DNA of 64,000 bases from SZAS-79 sp965279075. GTDB lineage: Bacteria; Pseudomonadota; Gammaproteobacteria; Burkholderiales; SG8-39. Positions 15,738 to 24,553 of the stretch are shown piece after piece. The stretch covers positions 372,001 to 436,000 of the forward strand of contig CBDIHI010000010.1 of NCBI GenBank assembly GCA_965279075.1, in the 5' to 3' direction. The first letter of the stretch is position 1; each line of letters starts with the position of its first letter. Below the pieces are notes generated by a model, which saw only the letters and a list, made by a program, of their open reading frames with translations, was not told where the DNA came from and did not search any database. The translations under genes were made by a program, and so were the position numbers.

Positions 15738-16913
15738 TTGATCATCCAGTCGCTGCTCGACACCGACCTGTACAAGTTCACCATGATGCAGGTCGTGCTG
15801 CATCACTTCCCCGGTGCCCAGGTCGAGTACAAGTTCAAGTGCCGCAATCCCGGCGTGGACCTGGTGTCCCTGCTGCCGGAGATCCGCGCCGAGATCGCCG
15901 AGCTCACCAGCCTGCGCATGCGCGAGCACGAACTGGCCTACCTGCGCAGCCTGCGCTTCATGAAGTCGGACTTCGTCGACTTCCTCGGCCTGTTCAAGTT
16001 CAACGGCAAGTACGTCCAGGTGGAGCCGGACCCTGCGCTGCCCGGCGAGATCGACATCACCATCCGCGGCCCCTGGCTCCACACAATCCTTTACGAAATC
16101 CCGGTCCTCGCGATCGTCAGCGAGGTCTATTTCCGCAACACCCAGCCCGCGGCGACGTTCGACGAGGGTCGCAAGCGCCTGGCGGCCAAGATCGACACGG
16201 TGCGCCACCTCGACCCGTCGCTCGAGTTCAGGATTTCAGACTACGGCACGCGCCGCCGGTTCTCGCTCGCCTGGCACGAGGAGGTGATCCGGACCCTCAA
16301 GGACGAGATCCCGCAACTCTTCGCGGGCACGTCCAACGTCTGGCTCGCGATGCGCAATAACGTCACCGCGCTGGGCACCGTGGCGCACGAATACATGCAG
16401 GCCTGCCAGGCGCTGGGGCCCCGGCTGCGCGACTCGCAGGCCTTCGCGTTCGAGATGTGGGCGAAGGAATACCGGGGAGACCTCGGGATCGCGATCTCGG
16501 ACACCTACGGCATGGACGCGTTCCTGCGCGATTTCGACCTGTATTTCTGCAAGCTCTTCGACGGCGCGCGGCAGGATTCGGGCGACCCCATGGTCTGGGG
16601 CGAGAAGCTGATCGCGCACTACATCCTCAACCGCGTCGACCCGCGCACCAAGACGCTGATCTTCTCCGACAGCCTGACGATCCCGAAGGCGGTGGAGATC
16701 GCGCGCCGTTTCAGCGGCCGCGCGAGGCTCGCGTTCGGGATCGGCACCAACCTCACCAACGACATGGGGTTCGACCCGCTGCAGATCGTCATCAAGATGA
16801 CCGAGTGCAACGGCCAGCCGGTGGCCAAGCTCTCCGACTCGCCGGGCAAGACGATGTCCAAGGACGAAGGATACCTGGCCTACCTGCGCCAGGTGTTCGG
16901 GATCGCGCCATAG
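15738..16913 (+). CDS. pncB: nicotinate phosphoribosyltransferase
   Basis: 391-residue enzyme that makes nicotinate mononucleotide from nicotinate, PRPP and ATP in the NAD salvage (Preiss-Handler) pathway, in the cytosol. Family features are the N-terminal SLLDTDLYKFTMMQVVLHH, YGTRRRFSLAWHEEV with the loop His region, GTSNVWLAMRNNVTALGTVAHE, and the phosphate-binding IGTNLTNDMG. Length matches the 390-400 residue bacterial PncB. It starts at TTG 15738, directed by a good Shine-Dalgarno sequence; the frame is open much further upstream through lexA but only as an antisense shadow. Followed at once by an MFS transporter gene. Confidence 0.93.
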   Translation: MIIQSLLDTDLYKFTMMQVVLHHFPGAQVEYKFKCRNPGVDLVSLLPEIRAEIAELTSLRMREHELAYLRSLRFMKSDFVDFLGLFKFNGKYVQVEPDPALPGEIDITIRGPWLHTILYEIPVLAIVSEVYFRNTQPAATFDEGRKRLAAKIDTVRHLDPSLEFRISDYGTRRRFSLAWHEEVIRTLKDEIPQLFAGTSNVWLAMRNNVTALGTVAHEYMQACQALGPRLRDSQAFAFEMWAKEYRGDLGIAISDTYGMDAFLRDFDLYFCKLFDGARQDSGDPMVWGEKLIAHYILNRVDPRTKTLIFSDSLTIPKAVEIARRFSGRARLAFGIGTNLTNDMGFDPLQIVIKMTECNGQPVAKLSDSPGKTMSKDEGYLAYLRQVFGIAP

Positions 16914-16960
16914 CGGGCGAATCCACAGAGGCGCGCAGGCTCCGCCATGCGGCCCTGGCG

Positions 16961-18148
16961 GTGCTGGCGAGCGTCTTCGTGCTCAACATGTTCGGCCGGG
17001 GCGCGGGCGACACGTACATCGTGTTCATCGCCTCGCTCGAGAAGGAGTTCGGCTGGTCGCGCTCGCAGCTCACCAGCGTCTATTCGGTCTACCTTCTGGT
17101 CGGCGGCTGCGTGGCGCCGATGGTGGGGCTGCTCTTCGACCGGTTCGGGCCGCGGATCGTCTACGCCACGGGCCTCGCGTTCCTCGGCGCGGCCTTCTTC
17201 CTCGCGGGGAGCCTCGGCAACCTGTGGGAGTTCTACCTTTTCGTCGGCGTGATGATCGGCATCGGCGTCGGCCTGACGGGCATGGTGCCGGCCTCGGGCC
17301 TGCTGACCCGCTGGTACCGAGAGAAGCTCTCCACGGCGATCGGCATCGCATTCTCGGCCACCGGCATGGGGGCGCTCACGCTGGTGCCGCTGTCGCAATA
17401 CCTGATCGGCGAGTTCGACTGGCGCACGACCTACAAGATCCTCGGCAGCACGCTCTTCGTCCTGTGCGCGCTGTCCACGGCGTTCCTGCCCTGGGGGCGC
17501 TTCGCGCGCGGCAATCCGGCCTACCGCATCGACCCCAGGGAAAAGGCGAGCAGCGCGGGCTGGACGCTGAAAAGCGCCGCCCGCACGCGCATCTACTGGG
17601 GCCTCGTACAGGTATTCTTTTTCACCTCGATGGCGATGTACACCGTGACCGTGCAGACGGTCGTCTACTTCATCGACTCGGGTTTCTCGCCGATCACCGC
17701 GGCCACCGCCTACGGCTTCATCGGCATGCTTTCCGTGACCAGCGTGGCGATGAGCGGCTTTCTCGCCGAGCGCTACGGCTTCCGGCAGACCGTGACGGCG
17801 AGCTTCGTCGGTACGACCAGCGGCATCATGATCCTGTTCCTGCTGACGTTCGCGCCGTGGGCCTCGCTGTTGGTGGTGTACGTGCTCGTGTTCGGCCTGT
17901 CCCAGGGCATGCGTGGCCCCATCATCTCGACCATCGCGACGCGGCACTTCGCCGGCGCGCGCGTGGCGACGATCTACGGCACGATCTACGCGACCAACGC
18001 GATCGGCGCGGCGGTCGGTTCGCTGATGGGCGGCGTACTGCACGACATCACCGGGGGATACCGCGCGGGATTCGTGTTCTCGCTCTGCGCGATCGTCTTC
18101 GCCGTAATGCCGTTCTGGGCGATCCCCGCCATCCGGAATTTCCGCTAG
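16961..18148 (+). CDS. MFS transporter
   Basis: About 395-residue major facilitator with twelve predicted membrane segments. Typical signatures are the loop 2-3 motif GLLFDRFGPRIVY and its second-half counterpart GFLAERYGFRQTV. The early sequence NMFGRGAGDTY and EKEFGWSRSQLTS resembles the oxalate/formate antiporter-like and monocarboxylate-type MFS groups. The start is uncertain: GTG 16961 is the nearest standard codon but clips the first helix by a few residues, while the frame is open through ATA 16910 at the pncB stop and beyond. Substrate unknown; adjacency to pncB raises nicotinate or another pyridine acid as a guess only. Its stop overlaps the convergent FkbM gene by 4 nt. Confidence 0.85.
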   Translation: MLASVFVLNMFGRGAGDTYIVFIASLEKEFGWSRSQLTSVYSVYLLVGGCVAPMVGLLFDRFGPRIVYATGLAFLGAAFFLAGSLGNLWEFYLFVGVMIGIGVGLTGMVPASGLLTRWYREKLSTAIGIAFSATGMGALTLVPLSQYLIGEFDWRTTYKILGSTLFVLCALSTAFLPWGRFARGNPAYRIDPREKASSAGWTLKSAARTRIYWGLVQVFFFTSMAMYTVTVQTVVYFIDSGFSPITAATAYGFIGMLSVTSVAMSGFLAERYGFRQTVTASFVGTTSGIMILFLLTFAPWASLLVVYVLVFGLSQGMRGPIISTIATRHFAGARVATIYGTIYATNAIGAAVGSLMGGVLHDITGGYRAGFVFSLCAIVFAVMPFWAIPAIRNFR

Positions 18149-19356
18149 CCGCCCCAGAGCCCGGGGTTGAGGTTGTCGGGGGCGGGCGCAGCAAGCAGCG
18201 GATCGGGCTCCGGCCCCGCCTGCAGGCCCGCGAGGATCCGCGTCAATTGCCTGCGTCTCGCCGCCGGTGCGCGCATCAGGCCGGTCGATTTCAGCGCGTC
18301 GAGTTGCCGCAGCAGGATTTCGCCAAGCTGCGTGCCGCGGCCGTAGTAGGTCGAAAACGCGCTGAGGGTGACGAGGTCTTCGAGTACCTGCGCGAGCAAA
18401 GCCGGACCCATGCGCTGCACCACTGCACGGTTCAGCAGCGCGATCGCCTGCTGGCGCTCGCCGAGGTCGCGTGCGAGGCGCGCGCAGGCGGCAAGTCTTG
18501 CGGAATCTTCACCGCAGTCTTCCAGCGCGCGCGCGAGGGCGGTCCGGAGCGCGGCGAAGCGCGGGCCGGCGCCGTCCTCGAGCTTGCCGGCGCGCGCCAG
18601 CCGCCCGGCCCGGTCCGGCTTGCAGGCAAAGAGATTGAGCTGGAAGTCGTCCAGCGGAGCGCCCACATCCCACGGCACGAGCAGTCCCGGGCCGGGCAGC
18701 AACCGATAGGTCGCGTAGCCCAGCGCCGCAAGCCGGCCCGCGAGGCCCAGGTTCAGCTTCCCGCCGTGGCGGATCTCGAACATCACGAGCGGGCTCGCCT
18801 CCCGCAGGAACCGCGCGCCGCCCGCCACGATGCGTTCCTCCTCGCCTTCGGCGTCGAGCTTGAGGACATCGATCGCGCCCCAGTCCTGCGCGGCGGCGAG
18901 GGCATCCAGCGTCGTCAGCGCCACCTCTTCTGTCGCGCCGCTGCCGTCGTTCGACAGGGAATTCAGCTCCGGATTGTCTTCGACCGACAGGCGTGCGGTG
19001 CCATCCCGGTCGGAGAGCGCCGTGCGGATGACGCTGACGTTTGCGAGCGCGTTCGCTTCGACGCTCTGCCGCAGGTACCCGGCCGTGGCCGAGGCCGGTT
19101 CCACCGCCCACACCCGTCCCTGGGGACCCGCCGCAAAAGCCAGCGAGAGCGCATACAGGCCGTAGTTCGCACCGATATCCACGATGCGTGCGCCGGGATG
19201 CAGGACCGTGCGCAGGAACCGGAGCTCGTCCTCGAACCAGTCCTCCTGCTCGAGCAGCACGTAAGGCGTAAGGAGGTCGATGCGGGCGGGGACGACGACG
19301 GTGGCGCCGCCCGCAATGCGAATTGCGAGGGCCGGCGGGGTCTGCGGCCCGGTCAT
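18145..19356 (-). CDS. FkbM-family methyltransferase
   Basis: 403 residues. Residues about 30-240 form a SAM-dependent Rossmann methyltransferase of the FkbM type: motif I VDIGANYGLYALSLA, acidic motif II VWAVEPASA, and the later VLKLDAEGEEERIVAG and VMFEIRHGG that are characteristic of the family. The C-terminal ~150 residues are helical and Ala/Arg/Leu-rich, have no family I recognise and look TPR-like. FkbM enzymes O-methylate sugars or small metabolites. It begins 2 nt after the stop of the CoA-transferase gene, so the two form an operon. Confidence 0.85.
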   Translation of the reverse strand: MTGPQTPPALAIRIAGGATVVVPARIDLLTPYVLLEQEDWFEDELRFLRTVLHPGARIVDIGANYGLYALSLAFAAGPQGRVWAVEPASATAGYLRQSVEANALANVSVIRTALSDRDGTARLSVEDNPELNSLSNDGSGATEEVALTTLDALAAAQDWGAIDVLKLDAEGEEERIVAGGARFLREASPLVMFEIRHGGKLNLGLAGRLAALGYATYRLLPGPGLLVPWDVGAPLDDFQLNLFACKPDRAGRLARAGKLEDGAGPRFAALRTALARALEDCGEDSARLAACARLARDLGERQQAIALLNRAVVQRMGPALLAQVLEDLVTLSAFSTYYGRGTQLGEILLRQLDALKSTGLMRAPAARRRQLTRILAGLQAGPEPDPLLAAPAPDNLNPGLWGG

Positions 19357-19358
19357 GC

Positions 19359-20609
19359 CTAGGGCCTCATCAGCCCCGCGGCGCGCGCATCCCGCTCGAG
19401 GCCTTCGCGAAAAGCCGGGTGCGCGATCGCGATCATCCTTGCGGGGCGCTGCGAGAGCGGCACGCCGCGCAGGTCGGCCACGCCGTGCTCGGTGACGAAG
19501 AGGCCGGCCTCGCTGCGCGGCGTGGCCACGGGGCCGGAGAGCTTCGCGACGATGCGGGAGAGCTTAGTGCCGATCGAGGCGGGCAGGCAGATCAGCGAAG
19601 CACCGCCGGGGGAGGCGTTCGCCGCGCGGATGAAATCCAGCGCGCCGCCGACCGCGCCGACGTAGCTCCCGTTGGCGATCTCGGCGTTCACCTGCCCGCT
19701 GAGGTCGACCTCGACGGCGGAGTTGATGGCGACGAAGTTGTCGATGCGCCCGAGCGTCCGGATGCTGTGCGTGTAGTCCGTGGAACGCAGCTGGAGGTTC
19801 GGATTGCCGCGCGCGAAGTCGAACAGCAGCTGCGTGCCGAACAGCACGCCGCCCACGGTGACGCCGCGGTCGATCGACTTGTGCGCGTTGGTGATCGCAC
19901 CGCTTTGCATCAGTCGCGCTACGCCGTCGCAGAGCAGCCCGGAATGGATGCCGAGGTCGCGCCGGCCGCCGAGCGCCGCGAGGATCGCGTCGGGCAGCGA
20001 GCCCAGGCCGAACTCCAGCACCGAGCGGTCAGGGATGTGTTCGGCGGCATTGCGGCCGATGGCCAGTTCCACCTCGCCCGGCGCGCCGTAGGGCAGGGGG
20101 ACGATGGGCCGGGAGGTATGGACGAGGCGCGCGAAGTCCTTCGCCGTATAGAGCGGGTCGGTGTGCGTCCAGGGCACCTGGTCGTTCACTTCCGCGATCA
20201 CCACGCGCGCGGCCTTGATCGCCTGCGGCAGGTATTCGGCCGAGATGCCGAGGCTGTATTCGCCGCTGGCGTTCGGCGGGCTGACCTGCACCAGCACCAC
20301 GTCGGACTTCATGCGTCCGCTGCGGAACAGGTCGCCGAGCTGCGAATAGGGATAGGGACAGATGTCCAGCAGGCCGGCGTCCGCGAGCTTGCGGTTGTGG
20401 CCGGCGCCGCAGTAGGACGTGAAGCGCAGGTGGTCGGCGTGCTCGGCCCTGGTCGTCCCGGCGAAATTCACGCCGAGGAAGACGCTCGCCCCGGAGTACT
20501 TCGCGCGCTGCGCGACGAAGGCTTCGGTCAGCGTCAGCGGCTCCGAGCAGGCCTGGCCCCAGGTGACCGCGTCGCCCGGACGGATGAATTCAGCAAGGTC
20601 GATGTCCAT
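19359..20609 (-). CDS. acetyl-CoA hydrolase/transferase family protein
   Basis: 416-residue class I CoA-transferase of the acetyl-CoA hydrolase/4-hydroxybutyrate CoA-transferase family. It moves CoA between acyl groups through a glutamyl-CoA intermediate. The likely catalytic Glu is in NSAVEVDLSGQVNAE, and further family sequence is LEFGLGSLPDAIL and SEAGLFVTEHGVADLRG near the C-terminus. Length is typical (about 420-430). It is divergent from the nitroreductase gene with 57 bp between. The acyl donor and acceptor are not defined by sequence. Confidence 0.88.
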   Translation of the reverse strand: MDIDLAEFIRPGDAVTWGQACSEPLTLTEAFVAQRAKYSGASVFLGVNFAGTTRAEHADHLRFTSYCGAGHNRKLADAGLLDICPYPYSQLGDLFRSGRMKSDVVLVQVSPPNASGEYSLGISAEYLPQAIKAARVVIAEVNDQVPWTHTDPLYTAKDFARLVHTSRPIVPLPYGAPGEVELAIGRNAAEHIPDRSVLEFGLGSLPDAILAALGGRRDLGIHSGLLCDGVARLMQSGAITNAHKSIDRGVTVGGVLFGTQLLFDFARGNPNLQLRSTDYTHSIRTLGRIDNFVAINSAVEVDLSGQVNAEIANGSYVGAVGGALDFIRAANASPGGASLICLPASIGTKLSRIVAKLSGPVATPRSEAGLFVTEHGVADLRGVPLSQRPARMIAIAHPAFREGLERDARAAGLMRP

Positions 20610-20666
20610 CGGTCGATGCTAACATTCGGCCACCTGTTTTTTCACCTACGACTCCCGGAGTTTCAA

Positions 20667-21254
20667 GTGCTCGACGACAAAGGCCTGGACCTGCTGTTCC
20701 GCAACGCCCGCAGCCACAATGGATTCTCAGGACCCGTCCCCGAGGCGAAGCTCAGGCAGCTGTACGACATCGTGAAGTGGGCGCCGTCGACGATGAACAC
20801 GCAGCCGATGCGGGTCGTGTTCGTGACCACCGAAGCCGGCAAGAAGCTGCTCGAACCCGCGCTCTCGCCCGGCAACCACGACAAGACCATGGCCGCGCCG
20901 TGCTGCGCGATCCTCGCGTGGGACACGAAGTACTTCGAGAACCTGCCGACGCAGTTCGCGCACCGCCCGCAGGCGATCGACCTCTTCAAGGGGTCCGAGA
21001 AGGCCGCGCATGCAGAGAAGACTGCATTCCGCAACGCCTCGATGCAGGGCGGCTACTTCATCCTCGCCGCCCGCGCCGTGGGCCTTGATTGCGGCCCCAT
21101 GTCCGGTTTCGACAACGCCAAGGTGGACGCGGCGTTCTTTCCCGACGGCGGCTGGAAGTCGAACTTCCTCTGCAACATCGGTGTCGGCGACGCTTCCAAG
21201 GTGATGCCGCGCCTGCCGCGTCTCACCTTCGAGGAGGCCTGCAAGATCGTGTAG
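20667..21254 (+). CDS. RutE/HadB-like nitroreductase (malonic semialdehyde reductase type)
   Basis: 195 residues, the length of E. coli RutE (3-hydroxypropionate-forming malonic semialdehyde reductase). FMN-binding nitroreductase-fold motifs include RNARSHNGFSGPVP, KWAPSTMNTQPMRVVFV and GPMSGFDNAKVDAAFF. The start is GTG 20667 with GGAG 6 nt upstream; the frame runs further back but only across the divergent CoA-transferase. No other rut genes are nearby, so it may reduce a semialdehyde from another pathway. It is followed by the acyl-CoA synthetase gene 21 nt downstream. Confidence 0.88.
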   Translation: MLDDKGLDLLFRNARSHNGFSGPVPEAKLRQLYDIVKWAPSTMNTQPMRVVFVTTEAGKKLLEPALSPGNHDKTMAAPCCAILAWDTKYFENLPTQFAHRPQAIDLFKGSEKAAHAEKTAFRNASMQGGYFILAARAVGLDCGPMSGFDNAKVDAAFFPDGGWKSNFLCNIGVGDASKVMPRLPRLTFEEACKIV

Positions 21255-21275
21255 TCGCCTGGTTCGGGAGGGGGC

Positions 21276-22961
21276 ATGGCGAAGGTTCCAGCAAGGAAGT
21301 CCGGCCGCGGACCCGCGAAGCCGGCCGCGGCAAAAAGGCAAGCCGGCGCGTGGACGGGCCTGAAGTTCGGGCCGTCCAACCACGCGCCGCTTTCGCCGCT
21401 CACTTTCCTGCCGCGCGCGGCGGAAATCCACCCGGACAGGGTCGCCGTCGTCCACGGCGGCCTGCGCATCACCTATGCGCAGTATTTCGAGCGCGCGCGC
21501 CGGCTGGCCTCGGCGCTGTCGAAGCTCGGCGTGAAGCGCGGCGACGTCGTATCGGTGATGCTGCCGAACGTACCGGCCATGCTCGACGCCCACTTCGGCG
21601 TGCCTGTCCTCGGCGCGGTGCTCAACGCCATCAACACGCGGCTCGACACCGACACGGTGGCCTATATCCTCGAGCACGGCGGGGCGAAGGTGCTGATCGC
21701 GGATCGCATGTACGCGGGCGTGATCGGCCCTGCGCTGGAGAAGCTCAAGCGCAGGATCCGTGTCATCTGCGTCGACGACCCGCTCTACACGGGGTCGGGC
21801 GAGCGGTTGGGTGAAGCGGAGTACGAGGCCTTCATCGCCGGAGGCGATGCGGCCTTCGAGTGGAAGCTGCCGCGCAGCGAGTCCGATCCGATCGCCCTGA
21901 ACTACACCTCTGGCACCACCGGCCGCCCCAAGGGCGTCGTGTACCACCACCGGGGCACATTCCTCGAATCGATGGGCAACATCGCCGTCTGGCCGCTGCC
22001 CGCCAAACCCGTGTACCTGTGGACACTGCCGCTGTTCCACTGCAACGGCTGGTGCTTCCCGTGGTCGGTCACCGCGATGTCGGGCACCCACGTGTGCCTG
22101 CGTGCGGTGGACCCCGCGGCGATCTTCCCGCTGATCGTCGAGCACGGCGTGACCCACCTGTGCGGCGCGCCCACGGTGCTGTCGATGCTCGCCTCCGCGC
22201 CCGAGGAGCAAAGGCGCAGCTTCGACCACCCGGTTCACATCCTTGCGGCCGGCTCGCCGCCGCCGGCCAAAGTGCTGAGCGACATCGAGGCGCTCGGTTT
22301 CGAGGTGCTTCACGCCTACGGCATGACGGAACTGCAGGGGCCGTCCACCACCTGCGAGCCGCAGGACGACTGGGGTGGGCTGGCGCCCGACGCGCGCGCC
22401 ACCCTGATGGCGCAGCAGGGCGTGCGCTACCAGGTGGTCGAGGGCCATATCGTCGGCGACCCGTTCACCTGCGAGCCGGTACCGAAGGACGGGAGGACCA
22501 TCGGCGAGATCCTGGTACGGGGCAACACCGTGATGCTCGGCTACCTCAAGGATCCCAAGGCGACTGCGACGGCTTTCCACGGCGGCTGGATGCACACCGG
22601 CGACCTCGCGGTCTGGCACCCGAGCGGCTACCTCGAGATCAAGGACCGCAAGAAGGACATCATCATCTCGGGCGGGGAGAACATCTCGTCGGTGGAGGTG
22701 GAGATCGCGTTGTACAAACACCCGGCCACCCTGCTCGCGGCAGTCGTGGCGCGCCCCGACGAGAAGTGGGGCGAGTCGCCGTGCGCGTTCGTGCAGCTCA
22801 AGCCCGGCGCCAGCGCCACCGAGGCGGAGTACATCGAGTGGTGCCGCGCCAACCTCGCGCGATTCAAGGTGCCGAAGAAAGTCGTCTTCGGACCGGTGCC
22901 GACGACTGCGACGGGGAAGATCCAGAAGTTCGTGCTGCGGGAGAAGGCGAAGGCGATATAG
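21276..22961 (+). CDS. AMP-forming acyl-CoA synthetase
   Basis: 561-residue adenylate-forming ligase that activates a carboxylic acid with ATP and CoA. A Lys/Ala-rich 25-residue N-terminal extension precedes the catalytic body. The AMP-binding P-loop YTSGTTGRPKGV, the motif HAYGMTELQGPST, the hinge MHTGDLAVW, DRKKDIIISGGENISSVEVE, and the C-terminal catalytic lysine region TATGKIQKFVLREKA are all present. It resembles medium-chain or aromatic acyl-CoA ligases; chain specificity cannot be read. It is co-directional with the reductase upstream, and a 310-bp gene-free stretch follows. Confidence 0.92.
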   Translation: MAKVPARKSGRGPAKPAAAKRQAGAWTGLKFGPSNHAPLSPLTFLPRAAEIHPDRVAVVHGGLRITYAQYFERARRLASALSKLGVKRGDVVSVMLPNVPAMLDAHFGVPVLGAVLNAINTRLDTDTVAYILEHGGAKVLIADRMYAGVIGPALEKLKRRIRVICVDDPLYTGSGERLGEAEYEAFIAGGDAAFEWKLPRSESDPIALNYTSGTTGRPKGVVYHHRGTFLESMGNIAVWPLPAKPVYLWTLPLFHCNGWCFPWSVTAMSGTHVCLRAVDPAAIFPLIVEHGVTHLCGAPTVLSMLASAPEEQRRSFDHPVHILAAGSPPPAKVLSDIEALGFEVLHAYGMTELQGPSTTCEPQDDWGGLAPDARATLMAQQGVRYQVVEGHIVGDPFTCEPVPKDGRTIGEILVRGNTVMLGYLKDPKATATAFHGGWMHTGDLAVWHPSGYLEIKDRKKDIIISGGENISSVEVEIALYKHPATLLAAVVARPDEKWGESPCAFVQLKPGASATEAEYIEWCRANLARFKVPKKVVFGPVPTTATGKIQKFVLREKAKAI

Positions 22962-23272
22962 GCAGGAAAGTTATACGTCAATTCTGGAGTCAACCGGATC
23001 GCCCAGCGCCAGCAGAGCAAGTCGGTTTCCCCGTCAATGCCGCCAGCGCCACGCGGCGGGTGGTTTATGGCATCGGTACGGTGAAGTAGCTATGCACGCG
23101 AAAGCATTTGGAAGGTGGCGATGAATCGGTTCGCGATTCTCTGCCAGGACCGTTTCACAGGGCGCCATTTCCACCTGGAAACAGTTGCGCTAGTCTGGGT
23201 GCGGGCCTAACATGATCCTGCACGTCGTGGGTGGACATGAACGGCCTTCCTATCTATCCGAGGATCCTTTCC
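22962..23272. other. 311-bp intergenic stretch without a recognisable gene
   Basis: Between the acyl-CoA synthetase stop and the flavin monooxygenase start. Short open stretches exist on both strands but none has a start with a ribosome binding site or a recognisable protein. I see no terminator, inverted repeat or target-site duplication. It marks the upstream edge of the TRAP catabolic unit and probably contains its promoter, though no strong -35/-10 pair stands out. Confidence 0.6.
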
Positions 23273-24493
23273 ATGAGCACCAAGACAGCTGCTGAGCTGA
23301 AGTCCCCAACCAATCTCGGTGCCGCTGACTTCGACTACAAGGCTGCCGCTCGCGCCATCCTCCCGCGCCTGGCCGCGACGGCAAGAAACAGCGAGAAAAT
23401 GCGTCGTCTCGACGACGACGCTGCCGCCGCGTTGCGCGAATCCGGCCTGGCCTCGGTGCTGACGCCCCGGCAATTCGGTGGCTACGAGATGTCGCCCAGC
23501 GCCCATATCTGGGCCTGTGCAGAACTGAGCCAAGCCTGCCCGACGGCCAGCTGGGTGCTGATGGTGTGCGTCGCCCACGACTACATCGTGGGTCGGTTCC
23601 CAGAGCAATGCCAACAAGAGGTCTACGAGCTTGGCGCCGACAACCTGGTAGCCGGTGCGCTGGCGCCGCAGGGCACGGTGGAACGCGTTGCCAATGGGTG
23701 GAAACTCAACGGCCGTTGGCAATATGGCAGCGGCTGCGACCATTCCCCCTGGTTCCTGATGGGGGCACGAACGGTGAACCCCTCCGGCGATGAGCCTCTC
23801 ATACGCCACGTCATGGTCCCCAGGGCCGACATGCAGATCGACGACACCTGGCACACCCTTGGCATGCGCGGCACCGGGTCGAAGGACCTCCTCGCCAAGG
23901 ACGCGTTTGTCCCCGAGCATCGCTGTGTGCCGACCTTTCCTGCGTTCGTGGGACTGAGCCCTTACGCCAAGTCGCCCCTCTATCGCCTGCCGGTGTATTC
24001 CGGGCTGTCTTCGATGGTGGCGGGGTCGGTCCTCGGCATTGCCGAGCGCTGCATGCAAGACTATGTCGAGCAAACCCACCTGCGCCGGAACGCCTATGGC
24101 GTCGTGAAATCCGAAAACACGGGCATGCAGCGAAGGATTGCGGAATCCGGTGCCGAGATTCGTGAGGCCCGCAGGCTGCTGGACGGAATCTGTGACCGCT
24201 TCGACGTGGCAATGAAGGAAGACAAAGCCCCGATATCGCCGGTGGACCGGGCCCAGTTCCGCTGGGATGCCGCCTACGTCGTGGAACTGTGCAGGCGGGC
24301 CGTGGAGCGGATCTTCTCCGCCGCAGGCGCCCACAGCGTCTATGAGGGCAGCCCCGTGCTGAGAGCGTTTAGAGACATCAATACCGCCTGCCATCATGCC
24401 GTGGTCGATTTCGACACCGTGTCTGAAATCCAGGGGCGCGCCATACTGTTCGGGGACATGAACGAAAATCCCCGGGCAGCCCCTTTCGCCTAG
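23273..24493 (+). CDS. acyl-CoA dehydrogenase-fold flavin monooxygenase
   Basis: 406-residue member of the acyl-CoA dehydrogenase superfamily closest to the two-component, flavin-dependent hydroxylases (HsaA/HpaH-like group D). N-terminal LRESGLASVLTPRQFGGYEM, central GRWQYGSGCDHSPWFLMGA and GMRGTGSKDLL, and the C-terminal PVLRAFRDINTACHH are typical. The acyl-CoA dehydrogenase catalytic Glu context is absent, favouring oxygenation or desulfurisation-type chemistry over dehydrogenation. The start ATG 23273 was chosen for CGAGGA 8 nt upstream; ATG 23231 is less likely. No separate flavin reductase gene is nearby. It heads the unit with the TRAP transporter and amidohydrolase. Confidence 0.8.
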   Translation: MSTKTAAELKSPTNLGAADFDYKAAARAILPRLAATARNSEKMRRLDDDAAAALRESGLASVLTPRQFGGYEMSPSAHIWACAELSQACPTASWVLMVCVAHDYIVGRFPEQCQQEVYELGADNLVAGALAPQGTVERVANGWKLNGRWQYGSGCDHSPWFLMGARTVNPSGDEPLIRHVMVPRADMQIDDTWHTLGMRGTGSKDLLAKDAFVPEHRCVPTFPAFVGLSPYAKSPLYRLPVYSGLSSMVAGSVLGIAERCMQDYVEQTHLRRNAYGVVKSENTGMQRRIAESGAEIREARRLLDGICDRFDVAMKEDKAPISPVDRAQFRWDAAYVVELCRRAVERIFSAAGAHSVYEGSPVLRAFRDINTACHHAVVDFDTVSEIQGRAILFGDMNENPRAAPFA

Positions 24494-24553
24494 GGGCGAG
24501 ATCGCTTTTCAGATTCACTTCGATATACCGGTTCAACCTATCAGGGGGAAAAG

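Noticed and set aside
22962..23272. Possible remnant of an insertion sequence or transposase before the TRAP unit
   Set aside because: No terminal repeats, target duplication or transposase motif could be found on either strand.
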